A DNA stretch of 64,000 bases from Pseudomonas denitrificans (nom. rej.) (GTDB taxonomy: Bacteria; Pseudomonadota; Gammaproteobacteria; Pseudomonadales; Pseudomonadaceae), in assembly GCF_008807415.1 (NCBI RefSeq), contig NZ_CP043626.1:2480001-2544000 (forward strand). Reading direction: 5' to 3'. The number at the start of each line of letters is the position of its first letter. Position 1 is the stretch's first letter. A program made the translations under genes and the position numbers. Of the stretch, positions 18,772 through 28,465 are shown one piece after another. Below the pieces are notes generated by a model. That model made no database searches. It was not told the origin of the DNA and saw only the letters and a list, made by a program, of their open reading frames with translations.

Positions 18772-20326
18772 AGATTCGTTCCCAGGTCGGGATGGTCCTG
18801 AACCTCGACAAGTGCATCGGCTGTCACACCTGCTCGGTCACCTGCAAGAACGTCTGGACCAGCCGCGAAGGCATCGAGTACGCCTGGTACAACAACGTCG
18901 AAACCAAGCCCGGCATCGGCTACCCCAAGGAATGGGAGAACCAGAAGAAATGGAACGGCGGCTGGGTGCGCAACGCCGACGGCTCCATCAACCCGCGCAT
19001 CGGCGGCAAGTGGCGGGTACTGGCGAACATCTTCGCCAACCCGGACCTGCCGGAGATCGACGACTACTACGAGCCCTTCACCTTCGACTACCAGCACCTG
19101 CACAGCGCCAAGCAGGGCGACCACCAGCCGGTGGCGCGGCCGCGCTCGCTGATCTCCGGGCAGCGCATGGACAAGGTGGAATGGGGCCCGAACTGGGAAG
19201 AACTGCTGGGCACCGAGTTCGCCAAGCGACGCAAGGACATCAACTTCGACCAGGTCCAGGCGGACATCTACGGCAGTTCGAAAACACCTTCATGATGTAC
19301 CTGCCGCGCCTGTGCGAGCACTGCCTGAACCCGGCGTGCGTGGCCTCCTGCCCCAGCGGCGCGATCTACAAGCGCGAGGAAGACGGCATCGTCCTCATCG
19401 ACCAGGACAAGTGCCGCGGCTGGCGCATGTGCATCTCCGGCTGCCCGTACAAGAAGATCTACTACAACTGGAAAAGCGGTAAGTCGGAGAAGTGCATCTT
19501 CTGCTACCCGCGCATCGAGACCGGCCAGCCCACGGTCTGCTCGGAAACCTGCGTGGGGCGCATCCGCTACCTCGGCGTGCTGCTCTACGACGCCGACCGC
19601 ATCGAGGAAGTGGCCGCCTCCAAGGATGACCGCGACCTCTACCACCGCCAGTGCGAGATATTCCTCGACCCGCACGACCCGGCAGTCATCGCCCAGGCGC
19701 GCAAGGACGGCATCCCCGACAACGTGATCGCCGCAGCGCAAGCCTCGCCGGTCTACAAGCTGGCCATCGACTGGCAGCTGGCCCTGCCGCTGCACCCGGA
19801 ATACCGCACCCTGCCGATGGTCTGGTACGTGCCGCCGCTCTCCCCCATCCAGTCCGCCGCCGAGGCCGGGCACGTGGAATTCGACGGCGTGCTGCCCAAG
19901 GTCGAGTCGCTGCGCATCCCGGTGCGCTACCTGGCCAACATGCTCACCGCCGGCGAGGAAGCACCGGTGGTGCTGGCCCTCAAGCGCCTGATGGCGATGC
20001 GCGTGTACATGCGCGCCAAGCACGTCGACAAGGAGCTGAACACCGAGGTGCTGCAACAGGTCGGCCTGACCCAGAACCAGGTCGAGGAGATGTACCGCTA
20101 CCTGGCCATCGCCAACTACGAGGATCGTTTCGTCATCCCCACCGGCCACCGCGAGCACATCCCCGAGGCCTATGCCGAACGCAGCGGTTGCGGCTTCACC
20201 TTCGGCGACGGCTGCAACGGTGGCGGCAACAACCAGGTCAGCCTGTTCGGCGGACGCAAGAACACCACCACGCTGGTCAAGCCGGTGCAGACCTTCGACC
20301 CGGTGGAGGACAGTCGCCATGGGTAA
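18768..20326 (+). pseudogene. narH: Respiratory nitrate reductase beta subunit, broken by a one-base deletion
   Basis: The iron-sulfur subunit that passes electrons from NarI to NarG. All four cysteine groups are readable: CIGCHTCSVTC, CEHCLNPACVASC, CRGWRMCISGC (with the Trp that marks the 3Fe-4S site) and CIFCYP...CSETC. The frame from 18768 runs to about 19273, where GACATCTACGGCAGTTCG lacks one base compared with the expected Y-G-Q-F-E reading (GGCCAG); it then stops at 19295. The remaining two thirds continue in the next frame to 20326. With one C restored it would be about 519 residues. Because narG, narJ and narI are intact, a sequencing error is a serious alternative to real loss. Overlaps narJ by 8 bp. 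Confidence 0.88.
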
Positions 20327-21089
20327 CTACGAAGCCATTCCCAAACCTCACGACGGCCCCATCGTCGGCCTGCTCAGCCTGCGCGTGCTGGCGCGCCTGC
20401 TCGACTACCCCACCGCCGAGCTGCAGGCGGCCTGCGCCGAAGCCGTGGAGATTCTCGACGGCGAGGACCGCCTGCCACTGAAGCTGCGCGCGGAGCTGGC
20501 GCAGTGGTGCGCTGAACTGGCCGCCGGCGACCTGCTCGATCTCGAGGAAGCCTACGTCGAGCTGTTCGACCGTGGCCGTGCCACCTCGCTGCTGCTGTTC
20601 GAGCACGTGCACGGCGAATCCCGCGACCGCGGCCAGGCCATGGTCAACCTGCTGGCCGAGTACGAGGCCGCCGGCTTCCAGCTCGACGCCCGCGAGCTGC
20701 CGGACTACCTGCCGCTGTTCCTGGAGTACCTGTCGACCCGCAGCCATGAGGAGATCGGCCAGTGGCTGGGCGACATCCAGCACATCCTCGCCCTGCTCAC
20801 CGCGCGTCTTGAGGAGCGCGACACCCGCTACGCGCTGGTGCCGCGCGCCCTGCTCGCGCTGATCGGCGCCACCGAGGCCATCGACGAGCAGCGCCCGGTG
20901 GCCGCCGGCGAAGCACCGGACAACACGCCCCAGGCGCTGGACGCGGTGTGGGAGGAAGAAGCCGTGCGCTTCCACGCCGAAACCGACAAGGACTGCAGCC
21001 TGCAGTCAGCCGAAGGACGACGCCTGGCCGAGCGCAAGTACGAAGCGCTGCCCCAGGTCGTGCAGATCATGCCGTCAGAGCGCCCCTGA
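20319..21089 (+). CDS. narJ: Nitrate reductase molybdenum cofactor assembly chaperone
   Basis: 256 residues of the NarJ/TorD fold: an all-helical protein that binds the NarG N-terminus and assists molybdenum cofactor insertion; it is not part of the final complex. Typical text includes [13 protein letters not shown] at residues 25-37, [20 protein letters not shown] and [13 protein letters not shown]. The start overlaps the end of narH, implying translational coupling; the next gene follows after 29 bp. Confidence 0.95.
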   Translation: MGNYEAIPKPHDGPIVGLLSLRVLARLLDYPTAELQAACAEAVEILDGEDRLPLKLRAELAQWCAELAAGDLLDLEEAYVELFDRGRATSLLLFEHVHGESRDRGQAMVNLLAEYEAAGFQLDARELPDYLPLFLEYLSTRSHEEIGQWLGDIQHILALLTARLEERDTRYALVPRALLALIGATEAIDEQRPVAAGEAPDNTPQALDAVWEEEAVRFHAETDKDCSLQSAEGRRLAERKYEALPQVVQIMPSERP

Positions 21090-21118
21090 ACCCGGCAAAG
21101 AATGAACGGAGGCCCATC

Positions 21119-21802
21119 ATGTTCGAGCAATACCTGCTCCAATTCATCTACGGCATCTACCCCTACCTCGCCGGCACGGTGTTCCTGCTCGGCAGCCTGA
21201 TGCGCTACGACTACGGCCAGTACACCTGGAAGACCGGCTCCAGCCAGATGCTTTCGTCGAAGCACATGCGCCTGGCGAGCAATCTGTTCCACATCGGCAT
21301 CCTGGCGATCTTCGGCGGCCACCTGGTCGGCCTGCTGACGCCGCACTGGGTCTACGCGCCGTTCCTCTCGGCCGGGCACAAGCAGCTGATGGCGATCATC
21401 TTCGGCGGCATCGCCGGGGTGCTCTGCGTGATCGGCGGCGCCATGCTGCTCTGGCGGCGGCTGACCAACCCGCGCGTGCGCGCTTCCTCCAGCGTGATGG
21501 ACAACCTGATCATCGCCCTGCTCCTGCTGCAGGCCTGCCTGGGCCTGACCACCATCTTCGAATCCATGGACCACCTGGACGGCGGCATGATGCTGGCGCT
21601 GGCCAACTGGGCGCAGGCCATCGTGTTCTTCCGCGGCGGCGCCGCCGACTTCGTGATGGAAGCGCCGCTGATCTTCAAGCTGCACATCTTCATCGGCCTG
21701 ACCATCATCCTGCTGTTCCCCTTCACCCGCCTGGTGCACGTGTGGAGCATTCCGCTGGGCTACTTCGGCCGTAACTACCAGATCGTCCGCCGTCGCGGCT
21801 AA
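21119..21802 (+). CDS. narI: Respiratory nitrate reductase gamma subunit (cytochrome b)
   Basis: 227 residues with five membrane segments. It oxidises quinol at the periplasmic side and holds two b-type haems. The N-terminus ([20 protein letters not shown]) and conserved His residues in [19 protein letters not shown] and in [10 protein letters not shown]...FTRLVHVWS fit the haem ligands. AACGGAGG precedes the start. It lies between narJ and a parvulin gene with only 11 bp to the latter. Confidence 0.95.
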   Translation: MFEQYLLQFIYGIYPYLAGTVFLLGSLMRYDYGQYTWKTGSSQMLSSKHMRLASNLFHIGILAIFGGHLVGLLTPHWVYAPFLSAGHKQLMAIIFGGIAGVLCVIGGAMLLWRRLTNPRVRASSSVMDNLIIALLLLQACLGLTTIFESMDHLDGGMMLALANWAQAIVFFRGGAADFVMEAPLIFKLHIFIGLTIILLFPFTRLVHVWSIPLGYFGRNYQIVRRRG

Positions 21803-21813
21803 GGAAAAAGCCA

Positions 21814-22641
21814 ATGGACATGATTGCCGTCGAGAACCTCCCCGATGCACCGATCCCGGTGATCCGCGTCGGCGACACCGAACTGACCGAGGCCGACATC
21901 GCCAAGGAGACGCCCTTCCACCCGGCCTCCTCGCTGGCCGATGCGCAGCTCAGCGCCGTGCGCGCACTGGTCGTGCGCGAGCTGCTGTCGCAGCGCGCCG
22001 CCATGCTCGGGCTGACAGCGAACATCGAGGATGATGACCAGGCCGTCGCGGCCCTGCTGGAACGCGAGCTGAACGTCCCGGAGCCGGACGAAACCAGCTG
22101 CCGGCGCTACTTCGACACCCACCGCGAGCGCTTCTCCGAACCGACCCGCCTGCGCGTGCGGCACATCCTGCTACCCGCCGCACCGGAAGACGCCAAGGCC
22201 CGCGACGCGCACTACCGGCTGGGCGAGAAGCTGCTGAAGGAGCTGGGCGAGCACCCGGAGCGCTTCACCGACCTGGCCCAGCGGCATTCCGCCTGCCCGT
22301 CGAAGGACGAAGGCGGCGAACTGGGCTGGCTGACCTCCGGGCAGACCGTCGCCGAGCTGGACCAGGCCATCCAGCGCCTGCCGGTAGGCCTGCACGACCG
22401 GCCACTGGCGTCACGCTATGGCTGGCACGTGGTGAGCATCGACGAGCGCCAGGAACGCAAGCCGCTGCCCTATGCCCAGGTAGCCAACCACGTACACCAC
22501 AGCCTGCGCGAGGAATCCACCCGCCACGCCCTGCGCCAGTACCTGCTGGCGCTGGAGAAGGAAATCGGTGTCCGCGGCTTCAGCCTGGATGAAGACCCCA
22601 TCGAAGGCTCCGGCAACCGGCGCAGCGATATCGGGCTCTGA
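21814..22641 (+). CDS. Parvulin-type peptidyl-prolyl isomerase of the nar operon (NifM-like)
   Basis: 275 residues, no signal peptide. A helical N-terminal chaperone-like part (about 20-125) is followed by a parvulin domain (about 130-230) with RVRHILLPAA, FTDLAQRHSACPSKDEGGEL and the closing SRYGWHVVSIDERQ. The same gene type closes narK1K2GHJI in P. aeruginosa (PA3871). It probably helps fold a nitrate reductase subunit in the cytoplasm. The moaA1 gene that follows in P. aeruginosa is absent here; the operon appears to end at this gene. Confidence 0.88.
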   Translation: MDMIAVENLPDAPIPVIRVGDTELTEADIAKETPFHPASSLADAQLSAVRALVVRELLSQRAAMLGLTANIEDDDQAVAALLERELNVPEPDETSCRRYFDTHRERFSEPTRLRVRHILLPAAPEDAKARDAHYRLGEKLLKELGEHPERFTDLAQRHSACPSKDEGGELGWLTSGQTVAELDQAIQRLPVGLHDRPLASRYGWHVVSIDERQERKPLPYAQVANHVHHSLREESTRHALRQYLLALEKEIGVRGFSLDEDPIEGSGNRRSDIGL

Positions 22642-22651
22642 CTCGCCAGGC

Positions 22652-22915
22652 TCAGGAGCGGTCGCGGCGCACCGTCGAGAGGAGGCTGGTCGGGATCGAC
22701 ATCAGCAGGATATAGGCCGATACCGCCAGCATCAGTCCGCCGCTACCCAGCAGCAGGTAGCGGCGCTCCTTCACCACGGTCACGTCCAGGCCACCGGAAA
22801 AGAGAATCCAGCCCAGCCCCGCCAGCGCAACGGTGAACAGGATGGCAATCAGGTAGCTGGCGGCGACGATCAGCATCCAGAACGGACTCCAGCGCCGGCG
22901 CGGTGGCTTCTCCAT
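22652..22915 (-). CDS. Small two-helix membrane protein
   Basis: 87 residues. A basic N-terminus (MEKPPRRRW) is followed by two hydrophobic segments, about 12-37 and 52-75, with a short loop VVKERRY, and a basic tail. No family recognised. It converges on the nar operon with 10 bp between stop codons and is the only feature between nar and the diguanylate cyclase. Confidence 0.6.
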   Translation of the reverse strand: MEKPPRRRWSPFWMLIVAASYLIAILFTVALAGLGWILFSGGLDVTVVKERRYLLLGSGGLMLAVSAYILLMSIPTSLLSTVRRDRS

Positions 22916-23131
22916 GGCTTCGGGCCTCCCAGCCCCCAGCGAATACTCACGAACCCGCGCAGTCTGATGGCCACTGGCCGCTTCCGCAATGCGACGAAAG
23001 CGCAAGAAGCGCTTCCCAGACACGGCAGGAGCGCTGCAAACCCGACCGGAAGCGCCCGGCTGGCATACCGGAAAACCAGCAAGGGCGCTTACAATCACGG
23101 TTTTTGCCGACAGTGCAGTACGGTTTCGAAA

Positions 23132-24313
23132 ATGTCGCTCGATCCACCCACCATGTTGACCATCACGGTCGCCCTCGCGGCGGCCGCAGCGCTGTACCTG
23201 GCCATCGAATGGCGCAGCGTGCGCGAACGCTCGCTGCTCTACTGGAGCGCGGGCTTCGCCACCATCACCATCGGCTCCACCCTCGCCCTGCTGCGCATGA
23301 GCGGCTACCTGCTGGTGGGCATCTGGTTCGCCAACGGCCTGCTGGTGCTGGCGCACTGGTTCTTCCTCAGCGGCGTGGCGAAGTTCACCGAAGCGAGGTT
23401 GTCGCGGGGCTGGCTGCTCGTCCCGCTCACCTGGATTGCGTTGCTGGCGCTCCCCGACGGCGGCCCGCTGTGGTCCAAGCTCATGCTGCTGGCCAACTCC
23501 TGGCTGGTCGCCCTGCTCTCCCTGCGCGCCAGTTACCTGCTGCGGCCCCACGGCAAGTCCCTGAGCGTGGGCGCAGTGCAGCTGCGCTACGTGATGCTGG
23601 TGCACGGCGCCTTCTACCTGGCCAAGGGTGCGACGGTGATCATCCCCGGCACGCTGATCGACCTGGCCGCCTTCCGTGGCGAGATCATCCAGGTTTCCCT
23701 GGTCGAAGGCGCCATGGCGATCATGCTGATCGCTCTGTCGATGACCGGCACCGAGCGCTATCGCCGCGAGAAACGCATCGCCCGGCTTGCCGCGCGGGAC
23801 CCGCTGACCGCCCTGTACAACCGCCGCGCCCTCGAAGTCCGTGCGCCCCGCGTGTTCGAGGAGATCTCCCCGGAGCGCCCCGGCGCGCTGCTGTTGATCG
23901 ACATCGACAACTTCAAGCAGGTCAACGACCTGCACGGGCATACCGCCGGCGACCGCCTGCTGGTGGCACTCAGCGAGATGATCCGCGCCGCTTTGCCCGA
24001 GCGGGCCGTGGCGGCACGCCTGGGCGGTGACGAGTTCGTCATCCTGCTGAGCAACATCAGCGGCGAACAGGTGCTGGAACTGGCCGGCAAGCTGCGCGAG
24101 CAGTTCCAGACCACCGCCACGCAGAACTTCGCCACGCCCCAGGCAGTCACCCTGAGCATCGGCGCCAACCTGTTCGACCAGCCACCGGTCAGCCTCGCCG
24201 CGCTGATCGAGCAAGGCGACGCTGCGCTTTACGAATCCAAGCGCGGCGGCCGCGACAGCATCCGCCTGATGGACCGCACGGTGGCCGGTGGCGATCCGCT
24301 GCGCCTGGGCTGA
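23132..24313 (+). CDS. Membrane diguanylate cyclase (GGDEF)
   Basis: 393 residues. Six or more hydrophobic segments fill residues 8-205, resembling the MASE-like membrane sensors of some Pseudomonas cyclases. The GGDEF domain (about 220-385) starts at DPLTALYNRRALE and has an intact active site, ARLGGDEFVILL. The inhibitory RxxD site expected nine residues before GGDEF is missing (PERA instead), so product inhibition by c-di-GMP may be absent. Makes c-di-GMP; signal unknown. An in-frame ATG at 23153 is an alternative start. Monocistronic, followed by a hairpin shared with aguA. Confidence 0.9.
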   Translation: MSLDPPTMLTITVALAAAAALYLAIEWRSVRERSLLYWSAGFATITIGSTLALLRMSGYLLVGIWFANGLLVLAHWFFLSGVAKFTEARLSRGWLLVPLTWIALLALPDGGPLWSKLMLLANSWLVALLSLRASYLLRPHGKSLSVGAVQLRYVMLVHGAFYLAKGATVIIPGTLIDLAAFRGEIIQVSLVEGAMAIMLIALSMTGTERYRREKRIARLAARDPLTALYNRRALEVRAPRVFEEISPERPGALLLIDIDNFKQVNDLHGHTAGDRLLVALSEMIRAALPERAVAARLGGDEFVILLSNISGEQVLELAGKLREQFQTTATQNFATPQAVTLSIGANLFDQPPVSLAALIEQGDAALYESKRGGRDSIRLMDRTVAGGDPLRLG

Positions 24314-24333
24314 TTCGAGCGGATAGGAGCAAC

Positions 24334-24355
24334 GCGGCCCGCGCAAGGCGGGCCG
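24334..24355. terminator. Bidirectional hairpin between diguanylate cyclase and aguA
   Basis: CGGCCCGC pairs with GCGGGCCG around GCAAG in the 52-bp gap between two converging genes. No clear T-run. Confidence 0.6.
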
Positions 24356-24365
24356 TGTGGGGACC

Positions 24366-25481
24366 TCAGGTGGGGCGCGCCGGCGCCGCATACTGGGGCA
24401 TGGTGATGCAGCCGATGTTGCCGCCGCCCAGGAGAATTTCCCGCGAGTTGTCGATGCCAATCACGCGCTTGTCCGGGAACAGCTCGGCCAGCACACCCTG
24501 GGCGATGCGGTCGTTGGGGTCGTTGAAGAACGGCATCACGATGGCCGAGTTGCCGGTGTAGAAGTTGATGTAGGAGGCGCAGATCTTCGTGCCTTCCTGG
24601 CGGTCGAAGCTGCCGTCGACCTGGTCCAGACCCTCGGCCTCGGCAGCCGTCCACTCCAGCACCTGCGGTTGCGGCAGCTTGTGCACCTCCAGCGCGTTGC
24701 CACGGGCGTCGCGGGCGCTGCGCAGCACGTCGTAGGCCTCCTGGTAGATTTCCCACTGCGGGTCGCTACGGTCGTCCGTCCACTGCATCACCACCACGCC
24801 CGGCCGCACGAAGCAGGCCAGATCGTCGACGTGGCCGTCGGTTTCGTCGAACTTGCACCCGCGCGGCAGCCAGATCACGTGCTCGGCGCCCAGGTAGTCG
24901 CAGAGCCGGCGGGTGACCTCTTCCTTGCCCAGGTGGGCATTGCGGTTGCGGTTGAGCAGACACTGCTCGGTGGTCAGCAGGGTGCCATGGCCGTCACTGC
25001 GGATGCTGCCCATCTCGGCGATGATCGACGCGCGATAGCGGTCGAAACCTTCGATCTCGAGGATTTTCTGCGCGATCTGGTCGTCCTTGTCCCAGGGGTA
25101 ATAAAGGCCGCCATCGAGCCCGCCGTAGGCGTTGAACTGGAAGTCCACCCCGCGCATCTCGCCGGTGGCGTCATTGACCAGGAACGCCGGGCCGCTATCG
25201 CGGAACCAGGTGTCGTTGCAGGTCATTTCCACCACGCGCACATTCTCGGGGAGCATGCGCCGGGCGTTGGCGTACTGCGCGGCGGAGGCGCAGACGGTTA
25301 CCGGCTCACTGCTGGCGATGGCGCTGACCACCTCGACCCAGATCTTCTGCGCCGGCTTGCCGCCGTTGCGCCAGACGTCCGTGCGCTCGGGCCAGCCAAG
25401 CCAGCAGCGGGCCTTGGGTTCGAATTCGCCGGGCAGGCGGAAGCCGTCGGCCTTGGGCAGTGTCGAGTGGGTGCGAGACAT
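24366..25481 (-). CDS. aguA: Agmatine deiminase
   Basis: 371 residues, the family length. It hydrolyses agmatine to N-carbamoylputrescine and ammonia, leading to putrescine. Guanidine-group-modifying enzyme motifs are present: substrate-binding DTWFRDSGP near residue 95, and the catalytic Cys358 in LLGGGNIGCITMPQ near the C-terminus. The usual GNIHC reads GNIGC here. The aguB partner, which follows in P. aeruginosa aguBA, is not adjacent. A GcvA-type LysR gene lies 300 bp upstream on the same strand. Together with sad this supports use of agmatine/putrescine. Confidence 0.92.
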   Translation of the reverse strand: MSRTHSTLPKADGFRLPGEFEPKARCWLGWPERTDVWRNGGKPAQKIWVEVVSAIASSEPVTVCASAAQYANARRMLPENVRVVEMTCNDTWFRDSGPAFLVNDATGEMRGVDFQFNAYGGLDGGLYYPWDKDDQIAQKILEIEGFDRYRASIIAEMGSIRSDGHGTLLTTEQCLLNRNRNAHLGKEEVTRRLCDYLGAEHVIWLPRGCKFDETDGHVDDLACFVRPGVVVMQWTDDRSDPQWEIYQEAYDVLRSARDARGNALEVHKLPQPQVLEWTAAEAEGLDQVDGSFDRQEGTKICASYINFYTGNSAIVMPFFNDPNDRIAQGVLAELFPDKRVIGIDNSREILLGGGNIGCITMPQYAAPARPT

Positions 25482-25642
25482 CGGTGGTACTCCGCAATCA
25501 GGGACTGGAATGCCTCAAGGTTGCCGGCTCGCCGCGGAGAGCACCATTGATGAATTTCGCGGAATAGCTGAATTCAATTCATCGAAAACCAGCAAAAAGA
25601 TGAGACCCACCAACAGTACCGACTTTACCGGCAAACCTCGCC

Positions 25643-25727
25643 GTAGGATGGGTGGAGCCTGCGATACCCATGCTGCCTGGGCTTCACGGCGCATCGATGG
25701 GTATCGCTGCGCTCCACGCCATCCTAC
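25643..25727. repeat. Imperfect palindromic repeat element (type A)
   Basis: An 85-bp dyad: GTAGGATGGGTGGAGC on the left pairs with GCTCCACGCCATCCTAC on the right, with an inner pair CGATACCCAT / ATGGGTATCG. Elements starting GTAGGATGG-GGAGC are dispersed in Pseudomonas genomes. It occupies the 301-bp gap between aguA and the LysR gene; no gene is seen in the rest of that gap. Confidence 0.8.
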
Positions 25728-25782
25728 CTGGCGTTCATCCTGCGAGATGCAGGTCAAGCCGCCAGAACAGACCGCGCCGGAC

Positions 25783-26670
25783 TCACATGTCATTGAGCTG
25801 GTCGGTCATCCATTCGATGAAATCCACTACCGCCGGCTTCTCCAGACGCAGGCGTTCGCAAACCAGCGCGTACTGCCCCAGGGAGGTGATCTGCGCGGCG
25901 AACGGGCGCACCAGCCGGCCGCTGGCCAGGTCCTCGGCGCTGGTCAGGTTGTCGCCGATCGCCACGCCCTGCCCGCGCACCGCCGCTTCCATGGTCAGCC
26001 CGGCGTGACCAAGGTAGACGTGGCGGCTGGGGCGGATGTCGCTGGCGTGGGTGGTCAGCCAGGCAGTCCAGGATTTGCCGTCCTGGTCGTCGTGCAGCAG
26101 GCAGTGGCGCGCCAGGTCGCGCGGGTGCTTTAGCGGCGACTGGTTGAACAGGCCGGGGCTGCACACCGGGAAGAACTGCAGGGTCGGCAACGGCCGCACG
26201 AAGTAGGTGCTGGCGTCCGCCGGACCGGTGCCGTAGGTGATCGCCAGGTCGATCTCGGCGGCCGGCCCCGGCGCCTCCAGCGGCTGTTCATGCAGGTGCA
26301 GGACTATCTCCGGATAGCGCTCGGCGAAATCCGCCAGCCGGCCCACCAGCCACTTCTGCGCCAGCTCCACCGTCACGGCGATATGCAGCTGTGCCTGGGA
26401 GCCCGGATCGCGCAACTCATCGCACGCCGTACCGATCAGCTCGAAGGCCTGCTGCAAACTGCGCAGCAGGCGCCGCGCCTGGGGAGTGGGCTGCACCTGG
26501 CGCCCCTGGCGCTCGAACAGCGTCGCCCCCAGTTGCTCTTCGAGCTGGCGTATCTGGTGGCTGACCGCACTGTCGGTGACACACAGCTCGGCGGCGGCGC
26601 GGCCGAAGTGCGCATGGCGGGCAGCGGACTCGAAGGTGCGCAGGGCGGTAAGCGAAGGCAGGCGGCGCAT
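25783..26670 (-). CDS. LysR-family regulator, GcvA-like subgroup
   Basis: 295 residues. The start MRRLPSLTALRTFESAARH and HTH text FGRAAAELCVTDSAVSHQI are diagnostic of the GcvA subgroup (AmpR/GcvA type), followed by a substrate-binding-like effector domain with DLAITYGTGPADAS. It lies upstream of aguA on the same strand with a palindromic element between, so it could regulate aguA or the divergent FadL gene; target unknown. A longer frame to 26805 exists, but the added residues look non-coding. Confidence 0.85.
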   Translation of the reverse strand: MRRLPSLTALRTFESAARHAHFGRAAAELCVTDSAVSHQIRQLEEQLGATLFERQGRQVQPTPQARRLLRSLQQAFELIGTACDELRDPGSQAQLHIAVTVELAQKWLVGRLADFAERYPEIVLHLHEQPLEAPGPAAEIDLAITYGTGPADASTYFVRPLPTLQFFPVCSPGLFNQSPLKHPRDLARHCLLHDDQDGKSWTAWLTTHASDIRPSRHVYLGHAGLTMEAAVRGQGVAIGDNLTSAEDLASGRLVRPFAAQITSLGQYALVCERLRLEKPAVVDFIEWMTDQLNDM

Positions 26671-27082
26671 GGGTGGCAGGTCTTTTCGAAGAATGGCGGC
26701 CGGCATGCTGACCGAGGCGCCACGCCCAGCGCAAGCGACGGCATCGCGGCAGGGGCCTCCACTCATTTCGCGACAGCCGCCACCCGCACGGGGCCAATGC
26801 CACATTGCGGGGGCGCAGTCGTCCGGTAACGGGCCAATCGACAGGCCAGGCGACTGGAGACTCTTTATGCCGCTGGTTGTGTCGTCTCCTGCACATCTAT
26901 CGCGTCTTGAAGCAAAACCCGTGTTGCATATCCCGGATCGCTATCTAGGCTCTTTCACACAACCTGCTTCCCCATGTCCTATGGGTAGCAGGCTCAACGT
27001 CTCCAGAGCGCATTCGGAGCGAATGCCTTTCACGTCGCCGGGGCGACGCGAGAGCCAGTCAGGGATCAGCAGGGGATGCTCG
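26671..27082. other. Divergent intergenic region LysR/fadL
   Basis: 412 bp with no convincing gene on either strand. A moderate sigma-70-like pair may be present near 26922-26950 (TTGCAT, 16 bases, TAGGCT) reading toward the FadL gene. No clear operator was identified. Confidence 0.35.
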
Positions 27083-28384
27083 ATGACCAGAGACAGCACA
27101 GGCGCCGCAAAGGCCATCAGCGCCACCATTGCCACATCGCTTTGTATCCTGTTCTCCGGCCCCGCCGCCGCGGGCGGCATCATGATCTACGAGGCTGGGC
27201 AGGAAGGCATGGGCCTGGCCAACGCCGGCTCCGCCGCCCTGGCCAGCGACCCCAGCGTGCTGATGAGCAACCCCGCCGGTATCGCCAGGCTCAAGGGCAC
27301 GCAGATCAGCGCCAACGCCCAGGTCATCCTCGGCGACCTGCGCTTCTCCCGTGACGACAACAACCAGTTCGATGGCAACGAAGGCGGCAACGCCCTGGAA
27401 TGGCTGCCCGGCGCGAGCTTCTTCGTCAGCCAGCAGATCGACGAGCGCTCGGCCATCGGCTTCGGCATGTACGGCAATTTCGGCCTGGCGCTGAACTACG
27501 ACGACGACTGGGCCGGCCGCTACTTCAGCCAGGAAACGGCGATCATCGGCGTGTCCTTCCAGCCGACCATCGCGCACAAGTTCACCGACGACCTCACCGT
27601 CGGCATCGGCCCGCGCATCGTCTACGGCTACTACCGCACCGAGATGGCCATCAACAACAACCTGCTGGGCCTGCGCGACAACCCCGACGGCCAGCTGGAA
27701 TACAAGGACACCGACGTCGGCGTCGGGGTCAACCTGGGCCTGCTCTATGACCTGAGCGAGCGCACGCAGATCGGCCTCGCCTACACCAGCAAGGTGAAGC
27801 TGGAATTCGAAGACAGCCCCGACGTGAGCAAGATCAGCAACCCGATCATCAATGCCGCGCTCAACCGCCTGGACGTCAGCTCGCTGGAGCTGGACGTGAA
27901 CATCCCGCAGACGGCGACCCTGAGCATCGCCCACCAGCTGGACCCGCAGTGGAAGCTGCTGGGCAGCCTGGGCTGGCAGGACTGGAGCGAGTTCGGCGAG
28001 ATCGGCGTGGACGTCGACGCCAACGCCGGCGGCGTCGACCGTACTGTCGACCGCAAGTACAAGGACACCTGGCACGCCTCCATCGGCACCCAGTACCAGG
28101 CCACCCCGCAATGGCGCTGGAGCCTCGGCCTGGGCTACGACAGCTCGGCGGTGGACGACAAGGACCGCACCGTGGACAACCCCATGGCCGAGACCTGGCG
28201 CCTGGCGACCGGCATCAACTACCAGGTCGAGGAAGGCCTCGACCTGCACCTGGCCTACACCCTCGTCTGGCTCGGCGACATGGACGTCGAGCAGACCAAG
28301 TCACGCTCCGGCGAGACCCTTTCCGGCACTTACAACAACGCCGCCCTGCACATCATCGGCGGCGGTGCGACCTGGCGATTCTGA
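27083..28384 (+). CDS. FadL-family outer-membrane hydrophobic-compound channel
   Basis: 433 residues. A signal peptide ends around AAAGG (residues 30-33), followed by the FadL hatch signature: MGLANAGSAALASDPSVLMS and NPAGIARL. The rest is alternating beta-strand text ending in the aromatic C-terminal Trp-Arg-Phe typical of beta-barrels. FadL proteins import long-chain fatty acids, alkanes or detergents. The cluster with an alkyl sulfatase suggests uptake of alkyl sulfates such as dodecyl sulfate; that substrate is inference. ATG at 27083 has AGGGG nearby. The DUF3313 gene follows after 81 bp. Confidence 0.87.
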   Translation: MTRDSTGAAKAISATIATSLCILFSGPAAAGGIMIYEAGQEGMGLANAGSAALASDPSVLMSNPAGIARLKGTQISANAQVILGDLRFSRDDNNQFDGNEGGNALEWLPGASFFVSQQIDERSAIGFGMYGNFGLALNYDDDWAGRYFSQETAIIGVSFQPTIAHKFTDDLTVGIGPRIVYGYYRTEMAINNNLLGLRDNPDGQLEYKDTDVGVGVNLGLLYDLSERTQIGLAYTSKVKLEFEDSPDVSKISNPIINAALNRLDVSSLELDVNIPQTATLSIAHQLDPQWKLLGSLGWQDWSEFGEIGVDVDANAGGVDRTVDRKYKDTWHASIGTQYQATPQWRWSLGLGYDSSAVDDKDRTVDNPMAETWRLATGINYQVEEGLDLHLAYTLVWLGDMDVEQTKSRSGETLSGTYNNAALHIIGGGATWRF

Positions 28385-28465
28385 CGGCCTACGCGACGAC
28401 AAGAGCGCGGCCCTGACACTGCGATACGACACCTTCCACAAGAAACATCCCTAAGGAGCACTGCA

